Below, one piece after another: positions 1-9,873 of a stretch of DNA of 64,000 nt (position 1 is its first letter; each line of letters opens with the position of its first letter). The notes beneath the pieces are model-generated. The model saw only the letters and a list, made by a program, of their open reading frames with translations. It was not told the origin of the DNA and made no database searches. A program made the position numbers and the translations under genes. The DNA comes from Perca fluviatilis. Its lineage: Eukaryota > Chordata > Actinopteri > Perciformes > Percidae. Where the stretch lies: contig NC_053116.1 in the NCBI RefSeq assembly GCF_010015445.1, forward strand, positions 43,802,707-43,866,706, in the 5' to 3' direction.

Positions 1-1342
1 TATCCAAGAGCCGCTGCTCATAGTTTTTCTCAGAGGAAAAGCAAGATTATCAGCAAAAATATACAAGCAGAAGCAGGAGCAAGCAATAGAGCGTCTGCTC
101 TTTAGGTGGGAGTCCCCAGAGAAATTAAAGGTCCGATGACATGGTGCTCTTTGGATGCTTTTATATAGACCTTAGTGGTCCCCTAATTCTGTATCTGAGG
201 TCTCTTTCCCGAAATTCAGCCTTGGTGCAGAATTACAGCCACTAGAGCCAGTCCCACAATCACACAACTGCAGATAAGGTTCGACACCTTCAGCTTCACT
301 TTGATTCTCCCATTGGTTCAGAGGTACCATAAACACAACATGGGGCCTTAAACTATAAAACCCACTGACACACAGAAACAAATGCTTTCCACCTTAACTC
401 CGGTTGAAGACAGGTCAGCACGACAAGCTTGTGCTAAATTGATCAATTTTCCGGACAAAAGACAGATTTCTTGGATCTGAAACACACACCTTTTGTGTTC
501 AAAACTGCAGGAGAGGACACCGTTCTCTATACGAAAATCGGACAACAGAGACACCGTTTTCGTAAACAGTCAACCTGAACTGTTGTTTTAATTCCTCCAC
601 TGCCCCGAGGAGGAATTTCTAGTTAATCATTGATGAGTGACACCTATGGACTGATGGGAGATAATACACGTAAGACTTAATGTTCTGGGCAGAGAAATAG
701 TGTGTTTTATTAATGTCAGTAAGGCTAATGCTGCCACTTGTTACAACATTAATGTGATTTTGATTAATAAAGTGCTACTGATGTACGGTTGATTATTAAT
801 CAGATGGTGACCGCTGTGTCCCATTATTTTGCTGTGAATGTATCATTTGATCACGATACTGTTGATGTTGTGTTTGACTAATTTAAAACTGTAAATGCCA
901 CATTTCTCTTCTCCCGCTGGGAAGAAGTTAGCTACTGTACTGAATGAGAGTGTGATCATTGTCAGAACCTCGGAAATCAAGATTCAAGGTGCCTTTCCTT
1001 TCCTAAGGGGCTTCCTTTACGCTATCACAAACACACACCCATACACACTTGTACGGACATACACATGCCCAAGTGAACAGCTGGTCAACAGCGAGTCACA
1101 TATGTCGAATAGCTACACAGCTAGCACATAGCGGAGTAGCTAGTGTGTCCCTCTTTGTCCTTGCACACGTTAATCTGAGAGCGAACTGACTAGCTTAGTC
1201 AGGTGGTTTTGCAACACAGCCCACTACCGCCCTCTTGAGGCTAAATAGCTTTTGTGCAGCTAACACATAGCCTAGCTTCAATGAGCTAACGGCTAATCTG
1301 GGTGTGACCAAGCAACCCCGGGTTTCGTCACCCCCCCCTCCT
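1..1342. other. No gene recognised
   Basis: I see no exon with splice signals and no recognisable protein in either strand. Two overlapping minus-strand open frames near 172-554 match nothing I know. The TATA-like run near 353-361 and the composition of 150-600 could suit a solo LTR, but I found no matching second copy or flanking duplication, so this is not called. Confidence 0.4.
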
Positions 1343-1357
1343 CCTCTCTCTTTCTCC

Positions 1358-1414
<57 letters not shown>

Positions 1415-1437
1415 GCACACGCACACACACATACACA
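1343..1437. repeat. CT-rich then CA microsatellite
   Basis: A pyrimidine tract of mostly CT dinucleotides (to about 1401) changes directly into a CA run. The minus-strand open frame through it is only the Arg-Glu/Cys-Val reading of this repeat. Confidence 0.95.
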
Positions 1438-1895
1438 CAGTGTCTCCCCACATGCTGGTTTGTTTTGCTATGTTTTGTGGTAGATTAAAAAAGGTACATT
1501 GGTTTTAATTGATCGAAGAATTATTGATTGGCCATTGATGATTTTGAAGTTAATACATTCTACTATACTTTAATTAGCAGTTGTTTGTGATTATTTGTGT
1601 ACTTACTGTAATAATTGCTTGTTGAATACAGGTCAGTGCTCGAATTCACCCTTCCTTTTGTTCTGTTAAAAAATACCAGATAGATTAACCAAGTTAAGAT
1701 CTGTATTTTAAAGGAATACCACCTAATGAGACTATTTCACAGTTTGATTATTGGTCCCTGACTTTGCAGGGTGGTGCCCCGTTTTGATTGTTTGTCGATT
1801 TGATAGTTATTAATAACCATATTCATAACTTTATTAATATTGATAAAACATATTTGATAATTTGCCAATGATTGAATCTGTACCCTACGAATTCC
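1438..1895. other. No gene recognised (AT-rich)
   Basis: AT-rich sequence with no open frame, splice pattern or repeat that I recognise. Confidence 0.5.
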
Positions 1896-2115
1896 CAACA
1901 TTGGCATTATAACCTCCGGTGGATTGTGAGGACTATGGTTAACTGCTCCTTAGATCTCTGTAGGGTAAATCCAGACAGCAAGTTTTCTGTTGCACGACTA
2001 AAACTACTTTTGAACGTACACGTTCCACCAAAACAAGTTCCTTCCTGAGACTATTTAGCAGAGGCAAAAAGAGAGGCTCCATCTGGAGCTTAGCACCACC
2101 CAAGATGATTGTGGT
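1896..2115 (+). mobile_element. hAT-like short element, partial copy
   Basis: This shares its central part (AACCTCCGGTGGAT near 1912, then GGTTAACTGCTCC, then the CCACCAAAACAAGTTCC block) with copies at 9441-9873, 48542-49028, 54606-54971 and 57498-57908. Both ends are worn or missing. No coding capacity. It abuts the LINE fragment at 2116. Confidence 0.75.
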
Positions 2116-2466
2116 TAAAGGTTGTTGGCTAGGCATTGGTTGTTGGTGGAGTGGGGGGCTATGGGCTTGTAGCTGGTGATCTGTTTGAGCCCTCTCCAGA
2201 CAGAAGCAGAGTCGTTTGCTGAGAACTGGTTTTGGAGTTTCTCAGAGTACCATGGTTTGGCCTCTTTCACCGCCTTGCTAAACTTGTACTTCGCTTCTTT
2301 AAGTCTGTCTTTGTCCCCACTCCTGAACGCCTCTGCCTTATCCAAACTTAGCCTTCTGAGTTTGCCTGAGAACCAGGGTTTGTCATTGTTGAAACTCATA
2401 CTGGTGCATGATGGAATACAACAGTCCTCACAGAAGCTGATGTATGACGTCACAGCCTCTGCATAA
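2116..2466 (-). mobile_element. LINE fragment (region between endonuclease and RT)
   Basis: The minus-strand reading is open for about 112 residues and includes NNDKPWFSGKLRRL, EAFRSGDKDR and ANDSASVWRGLKQIT. This is the linker between the endonuclease and reverse transcriptase of fish non-LTR retrotransposons. No RT catalytic block is present and both ends are lost. The clade cannot be assigned from this piece. Confidence 0.75.
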
Positions 2467-3004
2467 TAGTTGTCTTATCTGATGCCATCACTAGGCTGAT
2501 TTAAGAATTGAATTTAGGCTGCTATATTTAACAGTGAGTTCATTTCATTCAGGTGTGAGGATGGTGGACCAGGAAAGACAGGGGAAAGCAACAGGTAGGT
2601 CTAACATTAGGTGGAAGTGTAGGGGGAGCCACTTGATACCAACAGATTCATTTCTTAATATTATTAATATGGAAAAACTAATGAAAAATCTACCTAATGT
2701 TTGTTTGACAATATGTCTTAGTGGAGAAGAACACAGGCAAGGAGTGAATGAGACAGACATGAGGTCGGCGATGGCATCACGTAGAGCTCAGACCAGTGAT
2801 GACATCAGGTAGGAATTCTATTAGTTAGACCACACAAAACTAAATGTCCAGTATGGTTTGAAGTTCTGTTGACCAACCTATTCACTGTGTCCTTTTTGGG
2901 GGAAAAATAGTGCAGACAGAGATGGAAAGCCACTCACCACTCAAATCACATCAACCAAGAGTGATGATTAGGTTGCCAAAATTGTTGCTGCATACCCCTC
3001 TGAC
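2467..3004. other. No gene recognised
   Basis: Short open frames on both strands (for example 2534-2812) have no recognisable domain or splice context. Probably old intergenic DNA. Confidence 0.45.
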
Positions 3005-3297
3005 ACTAGTTAAGTTTCCATCCACTTGTCAATCGAATTATCTGAAGTTCGGTAAAAGAACTCATGCGAATAAAGCTGGGGAAAGTGTGTTTCCATCCAA
3101 CAGCTTTAAAGCGAATAAAAACCTGTGCGTAATGACGTCACATGCTGTTTTGCGATTAAATTGGTATATTGAATTGATTTGAGACATTTTATGGTGTTTC
3201 CATTCATTTTTTAACTGAATCGCACAAGATTCAAGCGAACTTTTGCGAACAAAGTTTTGCTAGACAGAAGTAGTTGTTGTTAATATTTGTAGCCAAG

Positions 3298-4172
3298 CTA
3301 TAGCCTAAGCTCCGATGGACCTTTGGCTGAGGATATGATCCAGCTCATCAAAAAGGTGGAACTTGCCTCATATTTTCCCTCCGGCACCGCTGCGAGACAA
3401 CTCTCTTTTTTGAGCCATGTATCGCTGTTTGAGCGCCTTCCATTTACTCCGCAGGACGTCCCATGGCTTGTCGTAAGGGGACATTCTAAAACGCTTAACG
3501 TGAAAAAGCTTAACATGGTTTAATAGGATTTTTTGGTGATGATTGATCGTTGTTTAGGTACATTAAACCATGTTAAGCTTTTTCACATTAGGACTTATAA
3601 AGCCAATGAGAACCGTGGAGAGTCAACCCCCAGCCGCTCCGCTGCCCTGAAGCAGAAACGCTTTATGTCAGATAACGTCCATAATAATTGGACTTTGGGT
3701 TAGATTATTTGACAGTTTTCCGTGGTTATGATGGGTGATATGAGAGCGAAATTTGGTGATGATTGATCATTGTTTAGGTACATTAAACCACGTTAAGCTT
3801 TTTCCTCGCCATATTAATAATATTAATACGGCCACTGATGAAGAAAATATTAACGTGAGATAACTTCTATAATCGTTGGATTTCGATTTAGTTTTTTTGA
3901 CAGGCTTAAGTGTTCATGACAAGATATAACCATGATAAATCTGGTGATGATCATCGTTGTTTAGATACATTAAACCACCTTAAGCTTTTTCAAGTTAAGC
4001 GTTTAATGTCCCTGTCGTAACTGTTGGTCATTTCCTTCGCGAGCTCCTGATAAATGATGGCGTTTCTTAGATTTTTGCTATCTAAAATAGCTGTTATATT
4101 TTTCTGGTAAATTAAATTAAAAAAATATCTTGTCTCCTTGTTTGTCCACTTATATCTGTTTTTGTTTTGCAA
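3298..4172 (-). pseudogene. Myb/SANT-like DNA-binding protein, split pseudogene
   Basis: Reading on the minus strand from 4172, the protein begins with MQNKNRYKWTNKETRYFF, followed by LAKEMTNSYD, where it is cut by the nested element ending at 4012. On the far side (below 3469) the same domain resumes as KPWDVLRSKWKALKQRY in the matching frame. Further on comes a degenerate FDELDHILSQR segment typical of the tail of Myb/SANT-like proteins. The spaced tryptophans (KWT..., PWD..., KWK...) fit the tri-helical SANT fold. A TGA stop and a shift follow the domain, so it is dead. In Harbinger transposons this protein helps target the transposase to DNA; that role is from the family, not visible here. 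Confidence 0.7.
3477..4012. mobile_element. Nested non-autonomous DNA element with 8-bp TSD
   Basis: The flanks carry identical TGTCGTAA at 3469-3476 and 4013-4020. The ends are inverted repeats of nearly 50 bp: the left starts GGGGACATTCTAAAACGC, and the reverse complement of the right starts GGGACATTAAACGC; both continue through GCTTAAC and AAAAAGCTTAA. A subrepeat (TTTAGGTACATTAAACCA then TTAAGCTTTTT) occurs three times, near 3553, 3773 and 3961. The 8-bp duplication is the hAT (or P) signature. No coding capacity. A second copy lies around 29204-29292 and 33029-33110, interrupted by a LINE. Confidence 0.85.
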
Positions 4173-4489
4173 ACAGAGCGGAAATACTGGGCGGAAATGA
4201 ACTGAAACTTCTTCTTCTTCGTTTTATTGCGGGTTGCAACCATAAAATGACCTAAAACTTAATCGCAATTCATTATTTATTCGGCAAATAACGTTTCCAT
4301 CAGCGTTTATCGCATAAGCCGTATATCGATCAAGAGAAAATCCGATGAGACCGAACGTATTTCATTTGAGTCGATATTCATGAAATTCAGTCGGATTTTA
4401 CTGTTTCCATAAGGCATTTTTCATTCGATATCACTTAATTCGGATAAAAACGGGTCGATGGAAACATAGCTAGTGTGTAGTTTCGCCCC

Positions 4490-4680
4490 TGGTTACTACC
4501 TCTCTACCTTTCTACCATTACTACCTCTCCCTAACCATAACCCTTTCTACCAACTACCTCTCTACCTTTCTACCGTTACTACCTTTCTACCTTTCTACAG
4601 GTAATACCTCCCTACCTTTCTACCGTTAATACCTCTCTACCTTTCTACCATTACTACCTCTCCCTAACCGTAACCAAGCG
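4490..4680. repeat. CTACC(T)-rich minisatellite
   Basis: Irregular tandem array built from CTACCTTTCTACC and TACTACCTCTC motifs with insertions of CCTAACC. No coding potential. Confidence 0.85.
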
Positions 4681-4804
4681 TTAACCAATCGTACCTGATA
4701 TTACAGAATGACTGAAACATAATCTGAAGTTTGCACAAATGTTCATTATTCCACTTTCATCAGGAGTAAACCTATTTAACGTTTTCACTTCACAGCAAGA
4801 CTGA

Positions 4805-5095
4805 GAGTGATGGGAGGAAGGGAGAGAGAACAGGAGAGAGAGCAGAGGAGAGAGAAGAGAAAGAGTGAGAGAAAAGAAGGAGGGAGAGAGGAGAGAGAAG
4901 AGAAAAGGAGAGAGAAGAGGGATAAGAGAAGGAAAGAGAAGAGAAGAGAAGAGAAGAAGAGAGAGAAGAGAAGGGAGAGAAGAGAAGGAGAGAGAAGAGT
5001 GAGAGAGAAGAGAATGGGAGAGGAGAGAGAAGAGAAAGAGGAGAAGGGGAGAGAAGGGGAGAGAGAGAGAGAGAGAGAGAAGAGAAAACTAGAGG
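4805..5095. repeat. Purine (GA/GAGAA) tract
   Basis: About 290 bp almost entirely A and G on the plus strand. It produces a 142-residue Arg/Glu/Lys-only open frame, which I treat as an artefact. Confidence 0.95.
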
Positions 5096-5591
5096 AGAAT
5101 AAATTAAATGAAGATAAATTTGAGAAGAGAAAAGATGAGAGGGAAAAAAGTGAAGGATTGAGTAAACAGAGACAAAAGCAGAGAAATAAATGCGTCTCTA
5201 TCTTTCATATCTTCTTATTTTTATTTTCATTATGAGCAACATGCACAGCCTTCATATTTATTTTATATCACTCAGACAGAAGAACATATTTACATATTCA
5301 CATTAGATTTCTCTCACAGCGCTTCAGTTTCTAATCAATTCATCTTCTGGATTTATTCTCCACATGAAATGAAATTTAACTTATTGATTTATTCAAAAAC
5401 TAAATTAAAAGATAAACTGGAATAATAATAAAAAAGAGAATCTTTTCTGATCACACGTCTGTCTCGTCATGTGACCAATCTTTTGAGAAAGTGTGTGTGT
5501 CTGTGCGTGTGTGTGTGTGTGTCTTAATCTGAATACTTCTTCCAGCTCTGTGTGTACCACTGTATTCTCACTAGAGGCTTTTATTTTGGTA
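5096..5591. other. No gene; short GT run
   Basis: AT-rich sequence with no gene. A GT microsatellite lies at about 5490-5522, just ahead of the 39-bp minisatellite. Confidence 0.6.
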
Positions 5592-6512
5592 TTTGCAGTA
5601 TCTCTCCTCGACGCAGTGCAGCAGGAAGGACCTGCGGTATCTCTCCGTGATGTAGTGCGGCAGGAAGGACCTGCAGTATCTCTCCGTGACGCAGCGCAGC
5701 AGGAAAGACCTGCGGTATCTCTCCGTGACACAGCGCAGCAGGAAAGACCTGCGGTATCTCTCTGTGACGCAGTGCGGCAGGAAAGACCTGCGGTATCTCT
5801 CCGTGACGCAGCGTGGCAGGAAGGACCTGCGGTATCTCTCCGTGACGCAGCGCAGCAGGAAAGACCTGCGGTATCTCTCCGTGACGCAGCGCGGCAGGAA
5901 ATACCTGCGGTATCTGGCCGTGACGCAGCGCGGCAGGAAAGACTTGCAGTATCTCTCCGTGACGCAGTGCATCAGGAAACACCTGCGGTATCTCTCCGTG
6001 ACACAGCGCAGCAGGAAAGACCTGCGGTATCTCTCTGTGACAGTGCGACAGGAAAGACCTGCGGTATCTCTCCGTGACGCAGCACGACAGAAAGGACCTG
6101 CATTATCGCTCCGTGACGCAGCGCAGCAGGAAAGACCTGCGGTATCTCTCCGTGACGCAGCGCGGCAGGAAAGACCTGCGGTATCTCTATATGACCCGTT
6201 GCAGCAGGAAAGACCTGTGGTATCTCTCCATGACGCACCGCAGCAGGAAAGACCTGCGGTATCTCACAGTGACGCAGTGCAGCAGGAAGGACCTGCGGTA
6301 TCTCTCCGTGACGCAGCGTGGAAGGAAAGACCTGCAGTATCTCTCCATGACACAGCGCGGCAGGACGGACCTGCGGTATCTCTCCGTGACGCAGCGCAGC
6401 AGGAAAGACCTGCGGTATCTCTCCGTGACACCGCGCAGCAGGAAAGACCTGTGGTATCACTCCGTGACGCAGTGCAGCAGGAAAGACCTGCGGTATCTCT
6501 CTGTGACGCAGC
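5592..6512 (+). repeat. 39-bp minisatellite, about 23 units
   Basis: Consensus unit begins GTGACGCAGCGCAGCAGGAA and continues AGACCTGCGGTATCTCTCC (39 bp, 13 codons). Because the unit is a multiple of three with few stops, several frames on both strands stay open across the array. In the frame that enters the transposase, the unit reads RKDLRYLSVTQRS. Units differ by scattered substitutions; one near 6035 is shortened and changes frame. The last unit passes without a break into Tc1 transposase codons at 6513. Confidence 0.95.
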
Positions 6513-7334
6513 GCAGAAATCGCAAGTTAACAGCAGCTCAGATTAGAGACCAGATGAATGCCACACAGAGTTCTACATCACACATCTCTAGAACAACTGT
6601 TAAGAGGAGACTGCGCGAATCAGGCCTTCATGGTCAAGTAGCTGCTAGGAAACCACTGCTAAGGAGAGGCAACAAGCAGAAGAGATTTGTTTGGGCCAAG
6701 AAACACAAGGAACGGACATTAGACCAGTGGAAATCTGTGCTTTGGTCTGATGAGTCCAAATTTGAGATCTTTGGTTCCAACCGCCGTGTCTTTGTGCGAC
6801 GCAGAAAAGGTGAACGGATGGATTCTACATGCCTGGTTCCCACCGTGAAGCATGGAGGAGGAGGTGTGATGGTGTGGGGGTGCTTTGCTGGTGACACTGT
6901 TGGGGATTTATTCAAAATTGAAGGCATACTGAACCAGCATGGCTACCACAGCATCCTGCAGCGACATGCCATCCCATCCGGGTTGCGTTTAGTTGGACCA
7001 TCTTTTTTTTTTTTAACAGGACAATGACCCCAAACACACCTCCAGGCTGTGTAAGGGCTATTTGACCAAGAAGGATACTGATGGAGTGCTGCGCCAGATG
7101 ACCTGGCCTCCACAGTCACCGGACCTGAACCCAATCGAGATGGTTTGGGGTGAGCTGGACCGCAGAGTGAAGACAAAAGGACCAACAAGTGCTAAACATC
7201 TCTGGGAACTCCTTCAAGACTGTTGGAAAACCATTTCAGGTGACTATCTCTTGAAGCTCATCAAGAGAATGCCAAGAGTGTGCAAAGCAGTAATCAGAGC
7301 AAAGGGTGGCTACTTTGAAGAATCTAAAATATAA
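6510..7334 (+). pseudogene. Tc1-like transposase, frameshifted, N-terminus lost
   Basis: The reading enters from the minisatellite with RRNRKLTAAQIRDQMNATQ (second helix-turn-helix). It continues through WSDESKFEIFGSN (first catalytic Asp), TVKHGGGGVMVWGCF and the HAIPSGLRLVGPSF strand. A run of 13 T at about 7003-7015 then breaks the frame. The other frame picks up with DNDPKHTS (second Asp) and SPDLNPIEMVWGELDRR (third acidic residue, Glu), ending FEESKI with TAA at 7332. The DD34E triad is therefore present but not in one frame. The array upstream is open in the same frame and adds about 150 residues of 13-residue repeats. Confidence 0.9.
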
Positions 7335-7497
7335 GACATGTTTTCAGTTATTTCACACTTTTTTGTTAAGTACATAATTCCACATGTGTTCATTCATAGT
7401 TGTGATGCCTTCAGTGAGAATCTACAATGTAAATAGTCATGAAAATAAAGGAAACACATTGAATGAGAAGGTGTGTCCAAACGTTTGGCCTGTACTG
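6513..7497 (+). mobile_element. Tc1-like transposon, left part replaced by minisatellite
   Basis: The right side is a recognisable Tc1/mariner element: a transposase body, an AT-rich 3' part, and a right terminus near 7460-7497 with GTGTCCAAACGTTTGGCCTG followed by TACTGT, a well-known fish Tc1 end sequence. The left terminus and the first helix-turn-helix region are absent; their place is taken by the 39-bp array. The right end lies next to a TA run (7499-7521). Confidence 0.9.
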
Positions 7498-7523
7498 TGT
7501 ATATATATATATATATATATATA
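7498..7523. repeat. TA microsatellite
   Basis: Short TA run between the two Tc1-like elements; TA is also the Tc1 target site. Confidence 0.9.
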
Positions 7524-8335
7524 CACTCAGCAAAAAAAGGAAACTCCTCTCACTTTCAACTGCTTTTAGATAAAAGTTAACATGCATAAAACTTTGTCTG
7601 AACATAACAAAATTCAACTACTAAGAACTAAACTGAACGTTTCACAGACATGTGACTAACAGAAATGGAAAAATGGGTCCCTGAACAAAGGGTTGGTCAA
7701 AATCAAAAGTTGCAGAACGTTACAGAGAAGACCTCCTCCTCCCTCATGTGGTATCCTTCCTGCAGGCTACAGGGAAGACATCCTCCTCCCTCATGTGGTA
7801 CCCTTCCTGCAGGCTCATCCTGACATGACCCTCCAGCATGATAATGCCACCAGCCATACCGCTCGTTCTGTGTGCGATTTCCTGCACGACAGGAAAGTTA
7901 GTGTTCTGCCATGGCCAGCGAAGAGCCTGGATCTCAATCCCATTGAGCATGTCTGGGACCTGTTGGATCGAAGGGTAAGGGCAAGAACCATGCCCGCCAG
8001 AAATGTCCAGGAACTTGCAGGTGCCTTGGTGGAAGAGTGGGGTAACATCTCACAGCAAGAACTGGCAAACCTGGTGCAGTCCATGAGGAGGAGATGCACT
8101 GCAATACTTAATGCAGCTGGTGGCCACACCAGATACTGATTGTGACTTTTGATTTTGACCATCCTTTATTCAGGGACACATTTTTCCATTTCTGTTAGTC
8201 ACATGTCTGTGAAACGTTGTTCAGTTTAGTTCTTAGTAGGTGAATTTTTTTATGTTCATACAAAGTTTTACACGTTAAGTTGGCTGAAAATAAAATCAGT
8301 TGAAAGTGAGAGGACGTTTCTTTTTTTGCTGAGTT
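7524..8335 (+). mobile_element. Internally deleted Tc1-like element with about 190-bp TIRs
   Basis: The ends are inverted repeats at 7524-7710 and 8145-8335, beginning CACTCAGCAAAAAAAGG and ending with its complement; TTTCACAGACATGTGACTAA is matched on the other side. TA dinucleotides flank at 7522-7523 and 8336-8337, the Tc1 target duplication. Long inverted repeats of about 200 bp are typical of the IR/DR group. Only the C-terminal third of the transposase is left. Confidence 0.93.
7712..8139 (+). pseudogene. Tc1-like transposase C-terminal remnant
   Basis: The reading includes YREDILLPHVVPFLQAH, LQHDNATSHTAR (second catalytic Asp), LDLNPIEHVWDLLDRRVR (Glu) and the C-terminus AILNAAGGHTRY with a stop at 8137-8139. 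The N-terminal DNA-binding domain and first catalytic Asp are deleted. A direct duplication of about 45 bp (7731-7768 and 7775-7815, both with CCTCCTCCCTCATGTGGTA) repeats the start of the remaining coding part. Confidence 0.9.
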
Positions 8336-8930
8336 TATATATAATATATTATTATTTTCATATGGACAAAGAACTAACTGTTTACTAGGGCTGGGTTTTG
8401 TACAAAAAGTTTCTATACCGGTACCGATACCATGACTTTGTGTATTACAAGACCTAAGTCTCTGGGAATCATCAGCTTGGTTGAAAACATAGACATAGTC
8501 AAATTTTCAAATCTCCAGTTAGCTTTTAAATTCTTAATTTCGTTATTCAATGAGCTGTTTCAACCTCTGAGCCTGCCGTCATGGATAGTTAGTTAATGCC
8601 AGTGGGGTCTTTCCTCTTGTCAGCTGTCTTTCCAGGCTGTAACATGGTCTTCCCCTAGTTGTCACCTGCACTTTCACAGCAGTCACTGGATTTCTCCAAT
8701 TTATCAGTTGAGCTCATAGGACTTGATGTTACAATCCCTTTGAATAATAAGCACAAGACAGACATAGTTCGAGACTAGCTGGTGAAGAAAGTTCAACATC
8801 TAGCAGCTAAAGAGACAGATATTTTTCTTAAGGGTTTGTGGAGCCGATGTTTTTTCACTTCCGCACTCTGTACGATACAATGTGATTTAGTCACATTAAG
8901 TTCCCAGTGCTGCTGGCTGCATCTTTAAGT
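8336..8930. other. No gene; possible short-element end
   Basis: No coding signal. ACTAGGGCTGGGTTTTGTAC near 8386 resembles the terminus of a fish short interspersed element (a similar motif is reversed near 54530), but no second end was found here. Confidence 0.4.
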
Positions 8931-8940
8931 ATGTGTGTTT

Positions 8941-9014
<74 letters not shown>
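8931..9014. repeat. GT microsatellite
   Basis: About 35 GT units, followed directly by a short GA run. Confidence 0.97.
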
Positions 9015-9024
<10 letters not shown>

Positions 9025-9025
<1 letters not shown>

Positions 9026-9087
9026 CTCTGAGCTCCAACCCCTCCCATCTGAGAGTGCTGGACCTGAGTTACAACCATCCAGGAGAT
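9025..9087 (+). pseudogene. NLR (NLRC3-like) leucine-rich-repeat fragment
   Basis: Twenty-one codons read ALSSNPSHLRVLDLSYNHPG and then D. This is a near-textbook copy of the LxxLxLxxN repeat of fish-specific NLRC3-like (FISNA-NACHT) receptors. Just upstream is the GT/GA run and downstream the frame loses similarity, so this is a broken exon piece, not a functional gene. A chance match cannot be wholly excluded for so short a segment. Confidence 0.6.
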
Positions 9088-9440
9088 GAACAAAGCTCAC
9101 ACTCTGTTTCTCTGTCACACTGACAAGCTGAGGACTGTTGGTTCACAGTGTGTTCCAGCAGCACTGCTGATAATAACAGTGAAGACAGTAACTGATGTGC
9201 TGACTGTCCCCTCCTTACTAATAAGTTATATTGTTATCAGGGCGTTAAATCACCATTAACGTAAAAACTGATAGTAAGGAGAAAACTTCCTGGTGTCAGG
9301 TCGTCCGTTATCTAATAGGACAGGTGCTCATAAAAATTGATTTGTCTTTAAGCACCCTGGTTGGGTTGATGAAGTGAAAGGACGGCTGGAGCACTCGCTC
9401 TCTTTGTCAAATATCACCACTGATGGGATTACATTGTTAT
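9088..9440. other. No gene recognised
   Basis: Sequence between the NLR fragment and a short element. It may contain decayed remains of the same immune gene, but I can support none. Confidence 0.4.
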
Positions 9441-9873
9441 TAGTCTGTACCCACGACTTTCCACTTCTGGGATTGTTCAGGTGCCGCCGGATGTCCGTCC
9501 CCTTCCTGTTTCTTTGTGTTGGCATTCTAACCTCCGGTGGATATGTGAGGATTATGGTTAACTGCTCCTCAGATCTCTGAAGGGTAAATCCAGACAGCTA
9601 GCTAGACTATCTGTCCAATCTGAGTTTTCTGTGGCACGACTAAAACTACTTTTGAACGTACACATGTTCCACCAAAACAAGTTCCTTCCTGAGACTATTT
9701 AGCAGAGGCACTGGGGCACCATCAAGAGCTTAGCACCACCCAATATGATTGTGATTGGTTTAAAGAAATGCCAATAAACCAGAGGACGTTTTCCTCCCAT
9801 CCAGGAATGCTGTGTGGACTAGCCAGACCCTCCTCCGCAGAGCTGTGGAGGAGGGTCTGGACATGCGAGACTA
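9441..9873 (+). mobile_element. hAT-like short element, full-length copy
   Basis: Begins TAGTCT and ends AGACTA, with the same 9 bp (CATTGTTAT) at 9432-9440 and 9874-9882. Near the right end is a 38-bp imperfect palindrome (9823-9860) with arms CCAGACCCTCCTCC and GGAGGAGGGTCTGG. It shares its interior with four other copies in this window. No open frame of note; presumably mobilised by a transposase elsewhere. Confidence 0.85.

Larger units (their letters stand above)
3005..4475. mobile_element. PIF/Harbinger-like DNA transposon remnant
   Basis: The ends are inverted repeats. The left end reads ACTAGTTAAGTTTCCATC and the reverse complement of the right end reads ACTAGCTATGTTTCCATC, with similarity continuing inward (AATCGAATTA / ATCCGAATTA). 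The palindromic CTAG at both ends hides the exact boundary, so a 3-bp target duplication of the CTA type is possible but not provable. Inside, the minus strand carries a Myb/SANT-type gene remnant. Harbinger elements characteristically encode a Myb-like protein as well as a transposase; no transposase is visible here. The element is split by a second, nested element at 3477-4012. Confidence 0.7.

Noticed and set aside
172..554. Possible solo LTR or immune receptor fragment on the minus strand
   Set aside because: A TATA-like box and some LTR-like composition, but no paired copy, no primer-binding site and no flanking duplication; the frames match no receptor I know.
2534..3182. Two plus-strand frames of about 90 residues
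   Set aside because: No recognised domain, no splice pattern, and one runs into the transposon end at 3005.
4807..5235. 142-residue open frame rich in Arg, Glu and Lys
   Set aside because: It is the reading of an almost pure GA tract; no protein-like composition or start context.
5571..5982. Two 133-residue minus-strand frames and a 194-residue plus-strand frame
   Set aside because: All are frames of the 39-bp repeat, which has no stops in several frames because its length is a multiple of three.
5592..6512. Possible CRISPR-like array
   Set aside because: Units are contiguous with no spacers and the DNA is vertebrate; the same applies to the 57-bp array at 50137.
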